64,000 nt of DNA. It comes from Teratosphaeria epicoccoides (lineage: Eukaryota > Ascomycota > Dothideomycetes > Mycosphaerellales > Teratosphaeriaceae). The position numbers were made by a program, and so were the translations under genes. The stretch lies in contig JADDMT010000075.1 of assembly GCA_021401465.1 (NCBI GenBank), positions 62,001-126,000 of the forward strand, read 5' to 3'. Shown here piece by piece: positions 44,440-55,706 of this stretch; position 1 is the stretch's first letter, and each line of letters opens with the position of its first letter. Below the pieces are notes generated by a model. That model made no database searches and was not told the DNA's origin. It was given only the letters and a program-made list of their open reading frames with translations.

Positions 44440-46294
44440 TCATCTCGCGTCGCCGAATTTGTCGGCCGGCCATCGCCTCCTCCAGGCTGGACCAAAGACA
44501 TACACCAATGGGATTAGCAGCCCGAAAAACGACATCAAGGCCGTGTATATCATCATACTTTTCAGGTACCCCAGATATGCCACCCACTCGGATATTCTGA
44601 AGGACAGTACGAAGGCAATCAGGCATCTGAATGACGCGATGTTGACCAGCGCCGGACCAGCTAGATGAGGGTAGCACTCTAGCACGTAGACTGCTCCAAC
44701 GGTATTCGCGCCGAGGAAGCCGAAACCCATCAAGCCGAGACCGAACAGGAAGACGGCCCAGCTGTAATCGTCCTGGTGTGAGCCAGCCAAACCGAAGATG
44801 ATGGACCCGATGATACCGCAGATGGTCGGCAGGATGAGGTTGATGAGCTGATTCTCCGGTTCACGCTTGCCCGTCTTGCGGGCAACTGAATTGGCAGTCC
44901 AGTCTGCAACGAATCCGGTGACAACGCCAGTCGCGATAGCGGCGATCAGCAGGGGCAGGAGGCACAATCCGAGGTGCAAGAACGGCCATCTACAGACGCG
45001 GTCAGAAACACCGAATAAAATGGCTTACGATGGCACGACCACTTACGACCAGGGCTTGGTAAGGAGAGCAGGTGCAACTGTATAGCCCGCGGCAAAGGTG
45101 CACCCGATCATGACGGAGTTCAACATCGTGATGAAGAATATTTGCGGGTAGAAAAAGGTCCGCAGAGTGTCAAGAAAGCTGTTCCATCCCTTCCTCCAGT
45201 CCATTGTACCCTGCAACAGCGCAATGTCGTATTTAAATGTCCGAGGCTCATGTATGCAATCGATCTCATCTCGTGGCACACCATCTGAAGTCAATGTTAG
45301 CTTTCTGTCTACGTAGAATTCCAGAGGAACCAAGCTCACTCATCTCGGCTCGTGTACGAGGCCATCTGGTCTCTGGCATGAAGAAGAACACGCCAATCAG
45401 GAACACTCCAGCCCCTGCGGCAGTTATATAGTAAACCCATCGCCAGCTCAAGTCAATAATGATGTATGGAGTGCCAATACCGAGTGTAATGATAAGCAGA
45501 CCCTGAGCGGCGAACAGCCCAGAGATCCAAGTGTTGCGTTGATGTACGTGGACCATGTCTTGGATGATGAACGGGATCAAGCTCTCTACGGTACCTGCAC
45601 CCAGTGCCTGGAGGCAACGCGCACCGAGGTGTGAGCCGAGTGACTGGCTGAAGCCCGCCCAGATTGCGCCGACGATGGCAGTCACGCCACAGCCAAGCAG
45701 GACTGGCCGGCGACCGATGGCAATGGCCATAGGCACGAAGAGTAGGTTGCAAACGCCCATGATCAGAACCGGCAGCGAGGCCAAAAGATACACCCTCCAG
45801 ATGGGCGGAGCACCAGGTAAGTTCTGGAGGTATAAGAGAGGGTCGCCGCCGGCGGGAAGACCACCAAGTTTCGTTAGCTGCTTGAGAAGAACCTTCGGGT
45901 TGTATCCTGCGTATTGAAGTACGAAGACAGGCAACATTGCGCCCAGGATCAACTCTGCCGCTGCTGCCAACGAGCCAAAGAAGCAGAGGCAGAAGGCCGC
46001 GAGAAATTTGCGAGATAGTGGGAGGTTCAGAGGGTCGCGTGGATCTTGAGTGGGAGCCGGAATCAAAACCAATTTGCCGTTACGGTAGAGTCTGCCATCG
46101 GCAGCTTGTTCTTCATACGAGGTGTATGTCGTCTCCAATGGCTCCAGTTTCCTGCTGTCTTTGCCACTGCTTCCAGCACGACTGGTCGACGATTCCGAGG
46201 TGCTCGGCGTGAGCGTTTCCCGCCATGACACCTTCTCCTTGGGGACCATCTTTGCGGTGCTGTCGCTGCTCTGTCGCTCGCGTGGTGGGTTCAT
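44440..46294 (-). CDS. MFS transporter, drug/proton antiporter-like (DHA1)
   Basis: Three exons, 46294-45340, 45284-45047 and 44989-44440, give 580 aa. Introns of 55 nt (GTGAGC...CTTCAG) and 57 nt (GTAAGT...CTGTAG) keep frame, joining AEM-N-GVPRDE and LTKPW-S-WPFLH. The N-terminus is hydrophilic with Ser/Arg. Helices begin at FLAAFCLCFFGSLAAAAELILGAMLPVFVLQYAG. The MFS loop between TM2 and TM3 reads FVPMAIAIGRRPVLLG, and ETRWPRTRAEM marks the central loop. It is likely a plasma-membrane exporter of small molecules or polyamines; the substrate is unknown. An upstream in-frame ATG at 46564 would add 90 unlikely residues. There are no biosynthetic genes nearby. Confidence 0.85.
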
Positions 46295-47831
46295 GTCTGC
46301 GGGACCTCGAAGGTGAGTGTCCTGGACGTGACGAGGGGCAACACTTGGCTTGTCGAAGCAATCTGACAACTCGGCCTGGAGCCAGAGCGGACCACCCGCT
46401 AAAATATGTACCGGAGGTGGCACCGCGAACAAGCATCTTCTATGTGCATGGCAGGCGAAACCTAACCACCACAACATCAGGATCGACGCCCGCGGCCCAA
46501 GCGTCGAATGGTTCGATCGCGCAAACCGCGCAACCCAGTTACACTCTGGCCGTTTCAAGTCCAAAAAGCCGCGCTACCACACTACATGGACTGTCCAGCG
46601 CGGACTGACGACGCTAACTCTGATTGCTCGATGCGATTCTACTACTCGTCAGAAGTGGCTTTGCCCTCTGTGAAAACATGCAGGGTTTTTCTCTCCAGAG
46701 GCTTGCCGAATTGCCCAATGAAAACGACCGAGGCACCGAGCTATCGAGTCAGGCTTCCGATCGAACACGCCGCTTTGCTCGAGCGAGGGGCAGCACAAGG
46801 TATGGTTGTCGGGACGAAATTGGCATCTGATACGTAGAGGCATACCGTTCGGCGCCACGGTACGATTCAACGATATGCCGCGAAACGCCGCTCTCTCGAT
46901 GGAGCATGAGGCACGAGCAAATCAGGGAGCACGGCCGATATTTGCCCAATAAAACGGTTCAACGGTCAATGCGTGCCATCAAATATTAGCTCTGTGCAGC
47001 CTGCAGGTTCCAGATCCTTCCGCCATCCCTGGTTCCCAGACGTATATCAGCAAGGGGATGCCAATGCGGCTTCGAGCGTGGCTTTTCCGCGTGATTGGCG
47101 CACATACAGTGAAAATCATACCATACAGTAGTTATGACGAAACGCGCTGATCGGAACCCACGGCGATGCGCCATCAGCTCTGCAATGCCCAAGACTGATA
47201 GACTGGCAGGTGACCAGTCGGCAAGTCGCGGGAGGACAGGGAGGATTGGCCTGTCCCAGCGGTGTGTGAGGCAGGCTCTGAGAACACTTTCATCAAGTTT
47301 ATCAAGACATTGATATTGGCCTCGCCCGCTACATTTTGACTGGTCATCGTTTTCTGACCCGAGCTCACGCGACCACAGCCAGATCTTGGCACGTTTGGTG
47401 CCTATACGCTCTTCAAGTCCATAGGCAACCCAAGGTTCAGCACTTCCCAGTGGACTTGACCAGAGCTGAAAGACTGCAAGATTACGGAAGGTATGTCATG
47501 TGTCCCACAGCTTATTGATTCAGATTTTATGAATGTATGCAAAATATTGTCGTGATGATGGCGCAAACCGACCGCATGCGAGGTGACGCTCCAGCATTTC
47601 GGTCCCGTCACTCAGCAAGGTTTAGTCCATACGGCAGTGAATCGATCAAAAGCTCAATCGTTGTGTGACTGATGGACAAACTGCCGAGCCTGTGACAGAT
47701 TGACGTCGTCAAAGCGCGATGCAGATAGCTGGAGATCAATCGGTAAGGTACGCGATACAAAGACGTGAAACACCGCGACACTGCAGAGCTCGTAAGACTG
47801 TCGCTGTGTTCGTGAGTCGCAATCCGTGTTC
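46295..47831. other. Intergenic region, about 1.5 kb
   Basis: Only short frames on both strands with no domain signatures. It holds the 5' flank of the MFS gene and the 3' flank of the IPA-like gene. Confidence 0.45.
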
Positions 47832-50523
47832 TCACCTGACCTCCCTTACCTTCTCAACGAATGTGTCCAGCCCCCATCCAAAACCGTTCGTCAACTTTCT
47901 CCCGAAGCTACCAAGCATGATAGGATTGATAGTAGGATTTGGATGCGGCCGATGTACTGTGACACGCTCCTTCTCCCAGATAAAAGTCAACGCAGCACCG
48001 CCATTCTTCCTGACGCTACACCCTGTCCCCATCAGCGCGGATATGAGAGCTTCCCATCGCGTGTCGGCCGTGCCTTTTGCTGTGAGGTGAGGAGTAAACA
48101 TCCGGGTGAAAAGTTCAAGGCTGTCAGAGCTTCCTGCAATGCGCGCAGGCTCCGAGTCGACTGCAGGCTGAGCCTCGGGTCGGGGCTCCGAGGTGCGAGC
48201 AGCATGTGTTTCGATATGATGTTTGTGAGCGCTCGAGCGACGCTTGGTTTTATCCTTCGATTTGGACATTGAGAAGGCACAGGGGTCTATGACGTGGCCC
48301 CATTGTGTCTGCACTGTCGTCGGAAGAGTATATTCAGATGGTGGATCATCCCTGCGGCCGTGTGGCGAGACGTGCTTCTTGCTATCGAGAGCAAAAATCA
48401 GGCGCTTCAGCTCATCTTGACTCTCGTTGATGCGATCTTTGCTCAAGCAGGCATCGTAGTACTTGACATACTTGACAGCTTCCTCCTCAGTCATTCCCAC
48501 TTCAAAGACCAATTCGTTGCGCATGCGGCGCACTTCTAGCCAGAACTCCGTAGTGGCACTTTGCAAAGCTATCGTTCTCTCGATCGACTTGCCTGACACT
48601 CTACTAGCTGGCAACGGCAAATCTAGGAAGTTCTTCACCAATACCGCAAGCTGTTCCACCTGTAACTTTGCACAAGGTCGCCCACAATCTACCGAGACCA
48701 TGACTACGTCATCACTAGACATATGAAGGTCTTCTGCAGCGGCGCAGAACTCCTCCCTGGTCATCTCGTCTGGACAATAGGGTCGGTGGTATCTCATCAT
48801 CGACTTTATCTGGTCGAAAACTGCCAAGTCTGCCAACAAAAAGACCATCCAGTGCTCAAGACGTCTCTTCTCGGGGCCTGACTTGGGAAGATGTCATCGA
48901 TGTAGTTCAGATGGTAGCAAATGCCGCTTCCGCGGTCGGCAAGGTTTCGAACGTTCCAAAACAGCGGGGCACTCTTGAGAGGTGGGTCATCTGCGTCTTG
49001 GCAGAAGTACTGCTGGAAGGCACCAATCTGAGTCATCACCTCTTGATCTCTTGCAGTGGTGATCCCAGTGTAAAAAGCCTTTGTAGCGCCCGCAGTACAA
49101 GTATGTATTCGGCCGCTGATGGCTCGGTGGCATCCAGAACATCACATAGGATGGTAGTCTGTTCAAATGTGAAGGTCAACTTGTCCAGACGGCGGGGTAC
49201 GCGTAGTAAGGTACTCGTCATGTATGGGTATCGCTCGGCCGTCTCAAGCGACTGAGTATATTTGGAGTCGTATAACATGGCTAGAGACTTGTGGAGGTAC
49301 CGCCAGTCTGTTTGCAGAGTGTGGAACTCGTCCCTTACCGCGTCGCGCGCCTTCTTGAGTACTCCACGCAGACGAGTCGTGTCAAAGCGAGGCGGAGCAT
49401 TAAATGGCGTGTCCCAGTAAGGAGATTGAGTAAACGAGGGTCCGTCTTGAAACCCGATGGCAGCTGCGGCTACCCAGCCATCGTGACCTTTTGGGGCATC
49501 TTGGACACTTCCAAGAAGCGCAGCCGTGATGTCCACCAAAATACGGCTGATATGACATTGCCCGACAAAAGCGGATTGTGCCCGAGGGAATCCGACGGTA
49601 TCCCATTGGTGTGCCTTGTCTGCGTCCCAAGCAACGAGCTTGCCAAAATCGTCGCCAGGTGTGATGACGACACAGTGGGGGTTGTAGACGGACGGCATCA
49701 GTGACATGCTCCAGCCGCGTTGTTGGGCCATGATATCGTGCATAATCCACTCCTCTGGACTATGCGTGGTTCTCGCGTGCAGAAGCCCGAGCAATTTGAT
49801 ATTGTCTTGGGCGAGCAGCTCATGGCTGAGGAAAGGCACATACACGCCCATGCACTCCGCTTCTACAACATGTTTGGCAAAGTTTGTAATGTCGTGAGTT
49901 TGCACCCACCGAGATCGATACACGGATGGCGCATGCGCTGTGAGAAGTGCTATGCGTTGTTTGACATTGCGCTTTAACCAACGCTTGCGGATGGCATCTC
50001 CATGCCCCTGAATCCACACATGTAGCTGTGCAATGTTCTTCCGAGTTGTCTCAATAGCCGAGCGAATGACATCCACCGCTTGATCATCGGAAAGCTTCTT
50101 CGCGTAAGGTACAAGTTCCTGGTACAAGCTCCCACGGAATTGGTTTGTGCAGGTCTCACCCTCGATTGTGCAAGTGGGAGGGTTCGCTTTGGACTTGTGC
50201 GGATAGTGTTCGCATGCAAAGCCAACTTCATTACGATCGCGGAGGACAGCGGACATCAGCGCCTCCATCATGGGTTTGGCAACGCGACTGGGCTTCGACT
50301 TCGTCGCGGTGCATTGATATATGCGCGAGCCTCCACGTACCACGCAGGCGTCGCTGAACACACAATTGCCGGTGCCTTGCTGAGAGGGTCGCAAAATGTG
50401 GGTCTTCTTGTGTGCGAAAGTCGAAAAGTTCGAAATGTGAGAACTAGCGGCGCCTGGACCAGCCATCACATGCTGGACGGATACTGCCGCCACCCTTCTG
50501 CAGCCGAGCAGTCGTTTAGTCAA
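47832..50523 (-). pseudogene. IPA-family protein with HicA-like C-terminal domain, two frame breaks
   Basis: Three frames carry one apparent protein. Frame 1 (50523-49036, 495 aa) ends LRALQRLFTLGSPLQEIKR then TGA. Frame 2 (about 49039-48880) continues MTQIGAFQQYFCQDADDPPLKSAPLFWNVR. Frame 3 (about 48890-47832) continues EKRRLEHWMVFLLADLAVFDQIKSM to the end. In the family these segments are contiguous. The first break sits at AAGAGGTGATGA with no usable intron; the second, near 48885, could be hidden by a weak 70-nt GTTCGA...CCCAAG intron but is more simply a frameshift. The last 80 residues (RWEALISALMGTGCSVRKNGGAALTF, VHRPHPNPTI) resemble the HicA fold, which in fungi is found fused to such proteins; its role there is unknown. 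The start may be the internal ATG at 50463. Either a pseudogene or an assembly error. Confidence 0.65.
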
Positions 50524-51775
50524 TCATCTTGATCTCGCGATGGTTGATGAATTGGCCGGTCACCACGTCCCGTACATGACGGCCATATCACCGCTTGACC
50601 CCGACAATCGCATCTTCACATCATGCCAGCATTGACAGTGACATTGACTGCTGGGTCGCGATTGCTGCGACTGAACAAGATAGCTCGGCTTTATTGCTTA
50701 GAGATGGTACTCGGTTTGACGCCTCAGCAGTGACGACTCAAATTGACGGCTAAGAGTTGATGGCTCAACACAAGCAGCATCATGTTTGACAGCTCAACAG
50801 GATGCCGGTCAGCGAGGCTTTGGTCAATCAAGGGTCATTTGACATACTTTGAAGACTGATAGCTGAGCAAGTAGTCCTGGCTTAGCGATTTAACACCGCC
50901 GCCAGCGTACCATCGCTCACAGGGGTCCCCGTGTAAGAGCCAGTCTGCGCGGTCGATCAATTACCGTGGAATCGGGAAGCGCTGTGTTTGCATCGTGCTC
51001 GAGAATGGCGTAAGGCTGGCCGCTACCGTGACTGAAGTGTCAAGATGCGCGTTTTGTAGACCGTTGGTCGCGGCCTTAGCCTCGCCTGACTGTTCATGAG
51101 GCTATGGGTTCCGCTGGTGCGCAAGAATTGACCAATCTGTCACACGACGAAACGAACCGCTGTATTCGTGTGCTCAAACCCATTCCTCTGCGGTCGACCA
51201 ATGCACACATGGGGTTGATCTGCCATGTTGTCCCTAGTTATTCCAGAACTGGAAGGAGCACTCCTTGCATCACATGAAGCCTTGTACCTCGCCAAGACAG
51301 TTCTGACAGCTCTTCATACAATAGCTACCACCGCCAGTCCCCTACGCATGCTTGCATTGGGCTACTCTTGCTCCCTTGCACGCTCTAGCACCTTTTCCAG
51401 TTTGCCGCCTTCATTCTCCAACGTTGCTGTTGCTACGACGCTTTGCCGTATTCTCGATCGGGTGTTCATCGATCGTTCTGCCGCAGTCATACAGTGTGTC
51501 CCACGCCTCTCAAGAGATGAAGAAGAGCCCAAGATGCAAGGACAATTTGAGACGAAGGATGTCAGCGTGTGGTCCGGAGAGGCAGCAGTATCATTCGTCG
51601 CCGTTATGATCAACAAATAAGCTCGGCCATAGCGTGTTTCAAGCCATGCTTATCGACACGTGCGTGCGCGAACCTTTCACGATGCTTCCTTCGAGCCAGG
51701 CACATTCTAGCGAAGCCGGCTGCTCAATTCTGCAGCACGCAAAAGGTGCTGGACAGCAGAAAGAACCCTGCGATC
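50524..51775. other. Intergenic region, about 1.25 kb
   Basis: No supported gene. Short degenerate repeats of GACGGCT/GATGGCTCAA type occur at 50735-50815. A 131-codon frame at 51225-51620 has no recognisable domain. Confidence 0.45.
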
Positions 51776-52555
51776 ATGGCGCCCAGCTCATCTGCCTCCA
51801 GAACTCAACCGAAGCATTCCCACACCACCTCTCAGGCCCTCGAGAAGACCGAAATATCCATCAACGTCTACGATCTCCTGCCCGTAAGCCTCCTATTGTG
51901 GCACCAGTCCCGACCCACAGAACCGCTGACCTGACCTTCAGCTCAGCCCTCCCGCCTCTCCAACATCCTGTGGACCATCGGAACCTCTCTCCTCCACTCC
52001 GGCCTCGTGATAGCCCGCGCGCACGAGTATGCGTATGGCGGACACAACATCCCGCGCAAGACTGGCGTCTATGCCACACCACCCCTACTCACGCCACCGG
52101 GCTCAACCTTTCGGGCCACAATTCTCCAAGGATTCACATACCTATCTCAGGCTGAGATCCAACACGTGATACACCAAGTCTCGCAGGAGTTTCCGGGGAC
52201 GAATTACAATCTTTTGACGAATAATTGCAATCACTTCACGTCAGCTCTATGTCAACGTTTGACAGGCAAACCGGCGCCAGCGTGGCTGAACAGGGCGGCG
52301 GGGATTGGGCTTAGTCTGCCCTGCATTGTGCCCAGAGAGTGGATCGATCCGCCGGATTGTGAGACAGCGGAGGGCGAACTGGTTGATGAAGAGGAGGCTG
52401 AGGTAGCGGAGACGAGTGCGATGCTAGGGCGTAGAAGGGAAAGATTGGAGAGAGGGGCCACGCCGCCGGCGCGGGTGGTGAGCGTGAAAGATAAGGACAG
52501 TAGCGGCAGGGAGATACCGGTGGCTGAGAGAGCACCTGTTCCTTCGAGGAAGTGA
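51776..52555 (+). CDS. DeSI/PPPDE-family peptidase (deSUMOylase-like)
   Basis: Two exons, 51776-51883 and 51947-52555, give 238 aa. The 63-nt intron (GTAAGC...CTCAG) is phase 0 and joins YDLLP to PSRLSNILW. The family uses a Cys-His dyad to cleave ubiquitin-like modifiers. The catalytic His is His53 in LLHSGLVI and the nucleophile is Cys130 in LLTNNCNHFT. The signature INVYDLLPPSRLS and the GVYATPP...R.TILQGFT segment also fit. The C-terminal 60 residues are acidic then basic and probably disordered. The competing acceptor TTCAG 5 nt upstream would break the frame. It probably acts in cytoplasm or nucleus. Confidence 0.87.
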
Positions 52556-52928
52556 GTTCTGCGGCTGCTCGCAGGACTGGCCAGGGGCTTTGTACGAGGA
52601 CATTTTGCTGTGCACATGAAGATTGAGATACCCACCAGCGAGCATGATACATTGAGATGCTCATAGTTGTATTTATCTTTGGAAAGTGTATCGCTTCGTT
52701 GCGCTCTATCCAAGACCATCGCGCGGCTTTGTGCTCGGCAGCACTGCCAATCGCGCCAAAGGGTATCATGCATAGGTCTTGGTTCCAGGACCAGATCCCG
52801 ATTCATTCCTCCAACCCCTCGCTCGATGCTTCTGCACTCATGCCTGCTGCTGACTCCTTACAGTGCCATGCAATGCGATGCTATCCTGCGGTAAAGGTAG
52901 AAATAAGGCAACTCAACAATGCTCCGAG

Positions 52929-55069
52929 TCACGCGCCCATGCTCCCGAACTTTCTCTTATGCCCAGGAGCCGGGTTCTCGGCTGCCACAGCTAAGTTCGG
53001 AAATAAAACAGGCGTCTTGCTCGGACTTGTATTGACTCTTGCATCACTGTTGCTGACACTGCTCAGTGTATCTGATGCATTCGAAACATTCCTCAATCCA
53101 CTCGGGGACTTGGCCGGACTCATCAAGACCTTCTGCGCGTTGCTCCTAGCATCCTCTGCGGCTGTCTTCGTTGCGGGAAAATGCTGACTTTGCAACAGGC
53201 TGCTCTTCTTTGGCTGCGCTGCCTGCTCTGCCTTCGCGACAGCCGTCTTGGCCTTCATCGCGGCTTTGGCTTTGGAAACTGCAGGCTTGACGAACCTGAC
53301 GTTGCTTCTCTTCTGCGTCTTTGCTCTGTTGCTGGTCTTCGATTTGACTGCAACGGACTTTTGCAGTGCGACGTTCTTGGCCTTGGCAGCATTCAGGAGT
53401 GCGTCTGTGACGTTGCTGACCTTGGCCGATGTGCTCCGCGGAGAGGAGCCTCGTCTTGACTTGCTAGGCGTCAGCATGCCGTCAGCGACAGTGATCGAGT
53501 CGCCGTCCGTCTCGATGCTCTCGTAAATCGACGGCTTTCGAGCCGAAAGCGGGCTCCAGCTCCCAGGCCGCAAGCTCTCCGGATCCTTGACTGGTGTGGC
53601 ACCAGGCTTCGGCGGCCGAAAGCTGTTGTTGATGTGCGCCGAAGACGGGAGCTGGGCCAGCGCAGCAGCGGTCAGCGGGCACTTCGACTTCGAAGAACCC
53701 GGTAGATGTGGCTGAAGTTTGCGACTTGCGGCCTTCTGCGCATCCTCTTCGCTGACTTCGCTGAACTCATCGCGCACCGGCTCCTCATACCACTTCCCCA
53801 TAGCCGCTCGCCTTGCCACCTCGTCGCAGCTGCTCTGCACAATGATGTCGAAGCAGTTGTTGAATTGCTTGAAGGTAGGCGGCAAGTCCTGATTGATCCA
53901 GATTGCGAGACCTCCATCCTTTCTGTCCCGCACCGTCGCGCACATTTCCTGGACGATCCTCTGCACTCCCGGCACCTTCAGCGTTGTACCTACCACGATC
54001 ACTGCATCCGGTCTTCGTTTCAGGTCGTGACTGGTGCACGAGCCGATCGCGGCGGCGTCCGGATGCTGTTCATTGTAAAGAACCATGCGCGGTCGCATTC
54101 TGCCAACGCCGTGGCTCCGCTTGCCGTCAAGGTTTGTGCGGATATGATTAACTGCCTCACACTCGGGGCATGCAGGAGGCAAGGCACCAGCGTGTGCGAA
54201 TAGTTCTGCGTCAAAGTCCGCCAGATGATGGCACTTTGAACACACCATCTTCTCCAGGCTGCCGTGAAGCTGTACTGTCGATGGCCATTTCCCTTGTTCA
54301 TCCTTGGTGAAAGGAATACGCGTCGCCAACGGCTCCAATCCAGTGTCCAGCGCGTCGACGTTCTGTGAGTACAACCGTAGAAGACGTCCTTCCTTGGCAA
54401 TAGTGGCCAACATGTGGTGGAAAGCGGTGGGCTTGGCGTCCTTGGTCGAACGTGACAATGAGGTGACCATGCTGTGGAAAAGTGATGTCGACGTGTCATC
54501 CTTGTACACGGACGCGTCGAATAGGTCTTTTCCTGACCCCTTGATCTTGTGTTCTTCCTTGAGAGTCCTGAATAGACCATCAGGTGACCGGAAATCCGGG
54601 ACTGTTGTGATCGTCAGCGAAGTCAACAGATTGCGCCCGTAGCGTCTAGCTTACTCCCTGCCGAGACACTCATGCCCGCGCCTGCAATGACAACAATCTT
54701 CTGTCGCTTGTGCAATACTTGCAGTAATCTATCCAGTTCCTCCTGCTGATCTGGGTCTACACTTCCTGACCGCAAGTCCAGGTGTTCGGTGGTGCGCTCC
54801 TTGGGGTCGCGCGATGTCCGTCGCCGTTTGGCAGGCGGTGGGCCATCCTTGTCGAAATCCATGCCATGGGGCGTAGGAGAGCCGTTCTGCGACGACTCGG
54901 GCGAGGGGTATGGTGCGTTGCGTGGAGGTAATAGCGGAAATGCCATGCTACTCGGCGGCTCGGGTGATGATGCGGGACTGCTGAGTGGTGATGAGGGAAC
55001 GGAAGAAAGGGGCGAAGATGAAGGTGCCGGGAAGCGGGAGTCATCTTCTGTTGTTTCCAGCGCAGCCAT
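52929..55069 (-). CDS. Sirtuin, NAD-dependent histone deacetylase of the Hst3/Hst4 type
   Basis: Two exons, 55069-54655 and 54601-52929, give 695 aa. The 53-nt intron (GTAAGC...CAACAG) splits the isoleucine codon between GAGMSVSAG and PDFRS, inside the NAD-binding signature. The catalytic core has GAGMSVSAG-IPDFRS (131-145), YSQNVDALD, the active-site VQLHGS (His251), zinc cysteines CSKC near 258-261 and CPEC near 282-285, and VVGTTLKVPG. The N-terminal 100 residues are Ser/Pro-rich. The last 250 are Lys/Ser/Ala-rich, with many basic patches suited to nuclear retention. Hst3/Hst4 enzymes remove H3K56 acetylation and protect genome stability. Family assignment rests on architecture (long basic tail), so Hst-type is an inference. 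It is divergent from MED16 by about 640 bp. Confidence 0.87.
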
Positions 55070-55706
55070 TGTGGATGGCGGGCAGGTGCTGCGCAGTATG
55101 TGTTGTCGGTGGAAGGAGCGGCGCGCTGGATCGCGAGGTCGATTCACTGCGGCGTCTGTGTTGGCATCGCTGGTTCCGTATTAGAGTCGGCTACGTTTTG
55201 TCGTGTATACATGTAACAGTGTGCGCGCCCGTTCAACGCGTCTTCGCGCGATGGAGATGTCGCGTGAAAGAAGGAGGCTGGAAAGGCATCATGCAAGTGT
55301 GGGCAGGTGCCCGACGTCTGTGGAGTGGAGCTTGCCGAAAATGAAAAATCAAAACAATCCTCCGACCAACTCCGCGACAGCGCATACGTGTACGACGAGC
55401 TGAGATCACATACCACGCCTCGATTTCTAGGTCATCTGACCACCAAACAACAAAGGCTCGCGGGCAGTCTTTCAGTCAAAACTCACAGAAAGGCGAGGAG
55501 CACATATACGCAAGCGGGTTCCGCATGCCGGCACTGCCTCCGCACCATCTCCTTTCCCTCGTACGTCGCATTGAGCGCCTGGCGGTGGTATGACATAGTC
55601 GCCAGCGCGCAGCCAGCGTGCAGTGCGCGGGTCCTCTCGTGCTTACCGCGAAGCCTGCCCGATTCTGCTTGCTCACACAGCGGCCCCGGACCTCAATCGG
55701 GCGAAA
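55070..55706. promoter_or_regulatory. Shared upstream region of the sirtuin and MED16 genes
   Basis: About 640 bp between divergent starts, without a supported gene. Overlapping frames here are short and unlike proteins. Confidence 0.4.

Noticed and set aside
51225..51620. 131-codon frame upstream of the DeSI gene
   Set aside because: No recognisable motif; probably chance in the leader/intergenic region.
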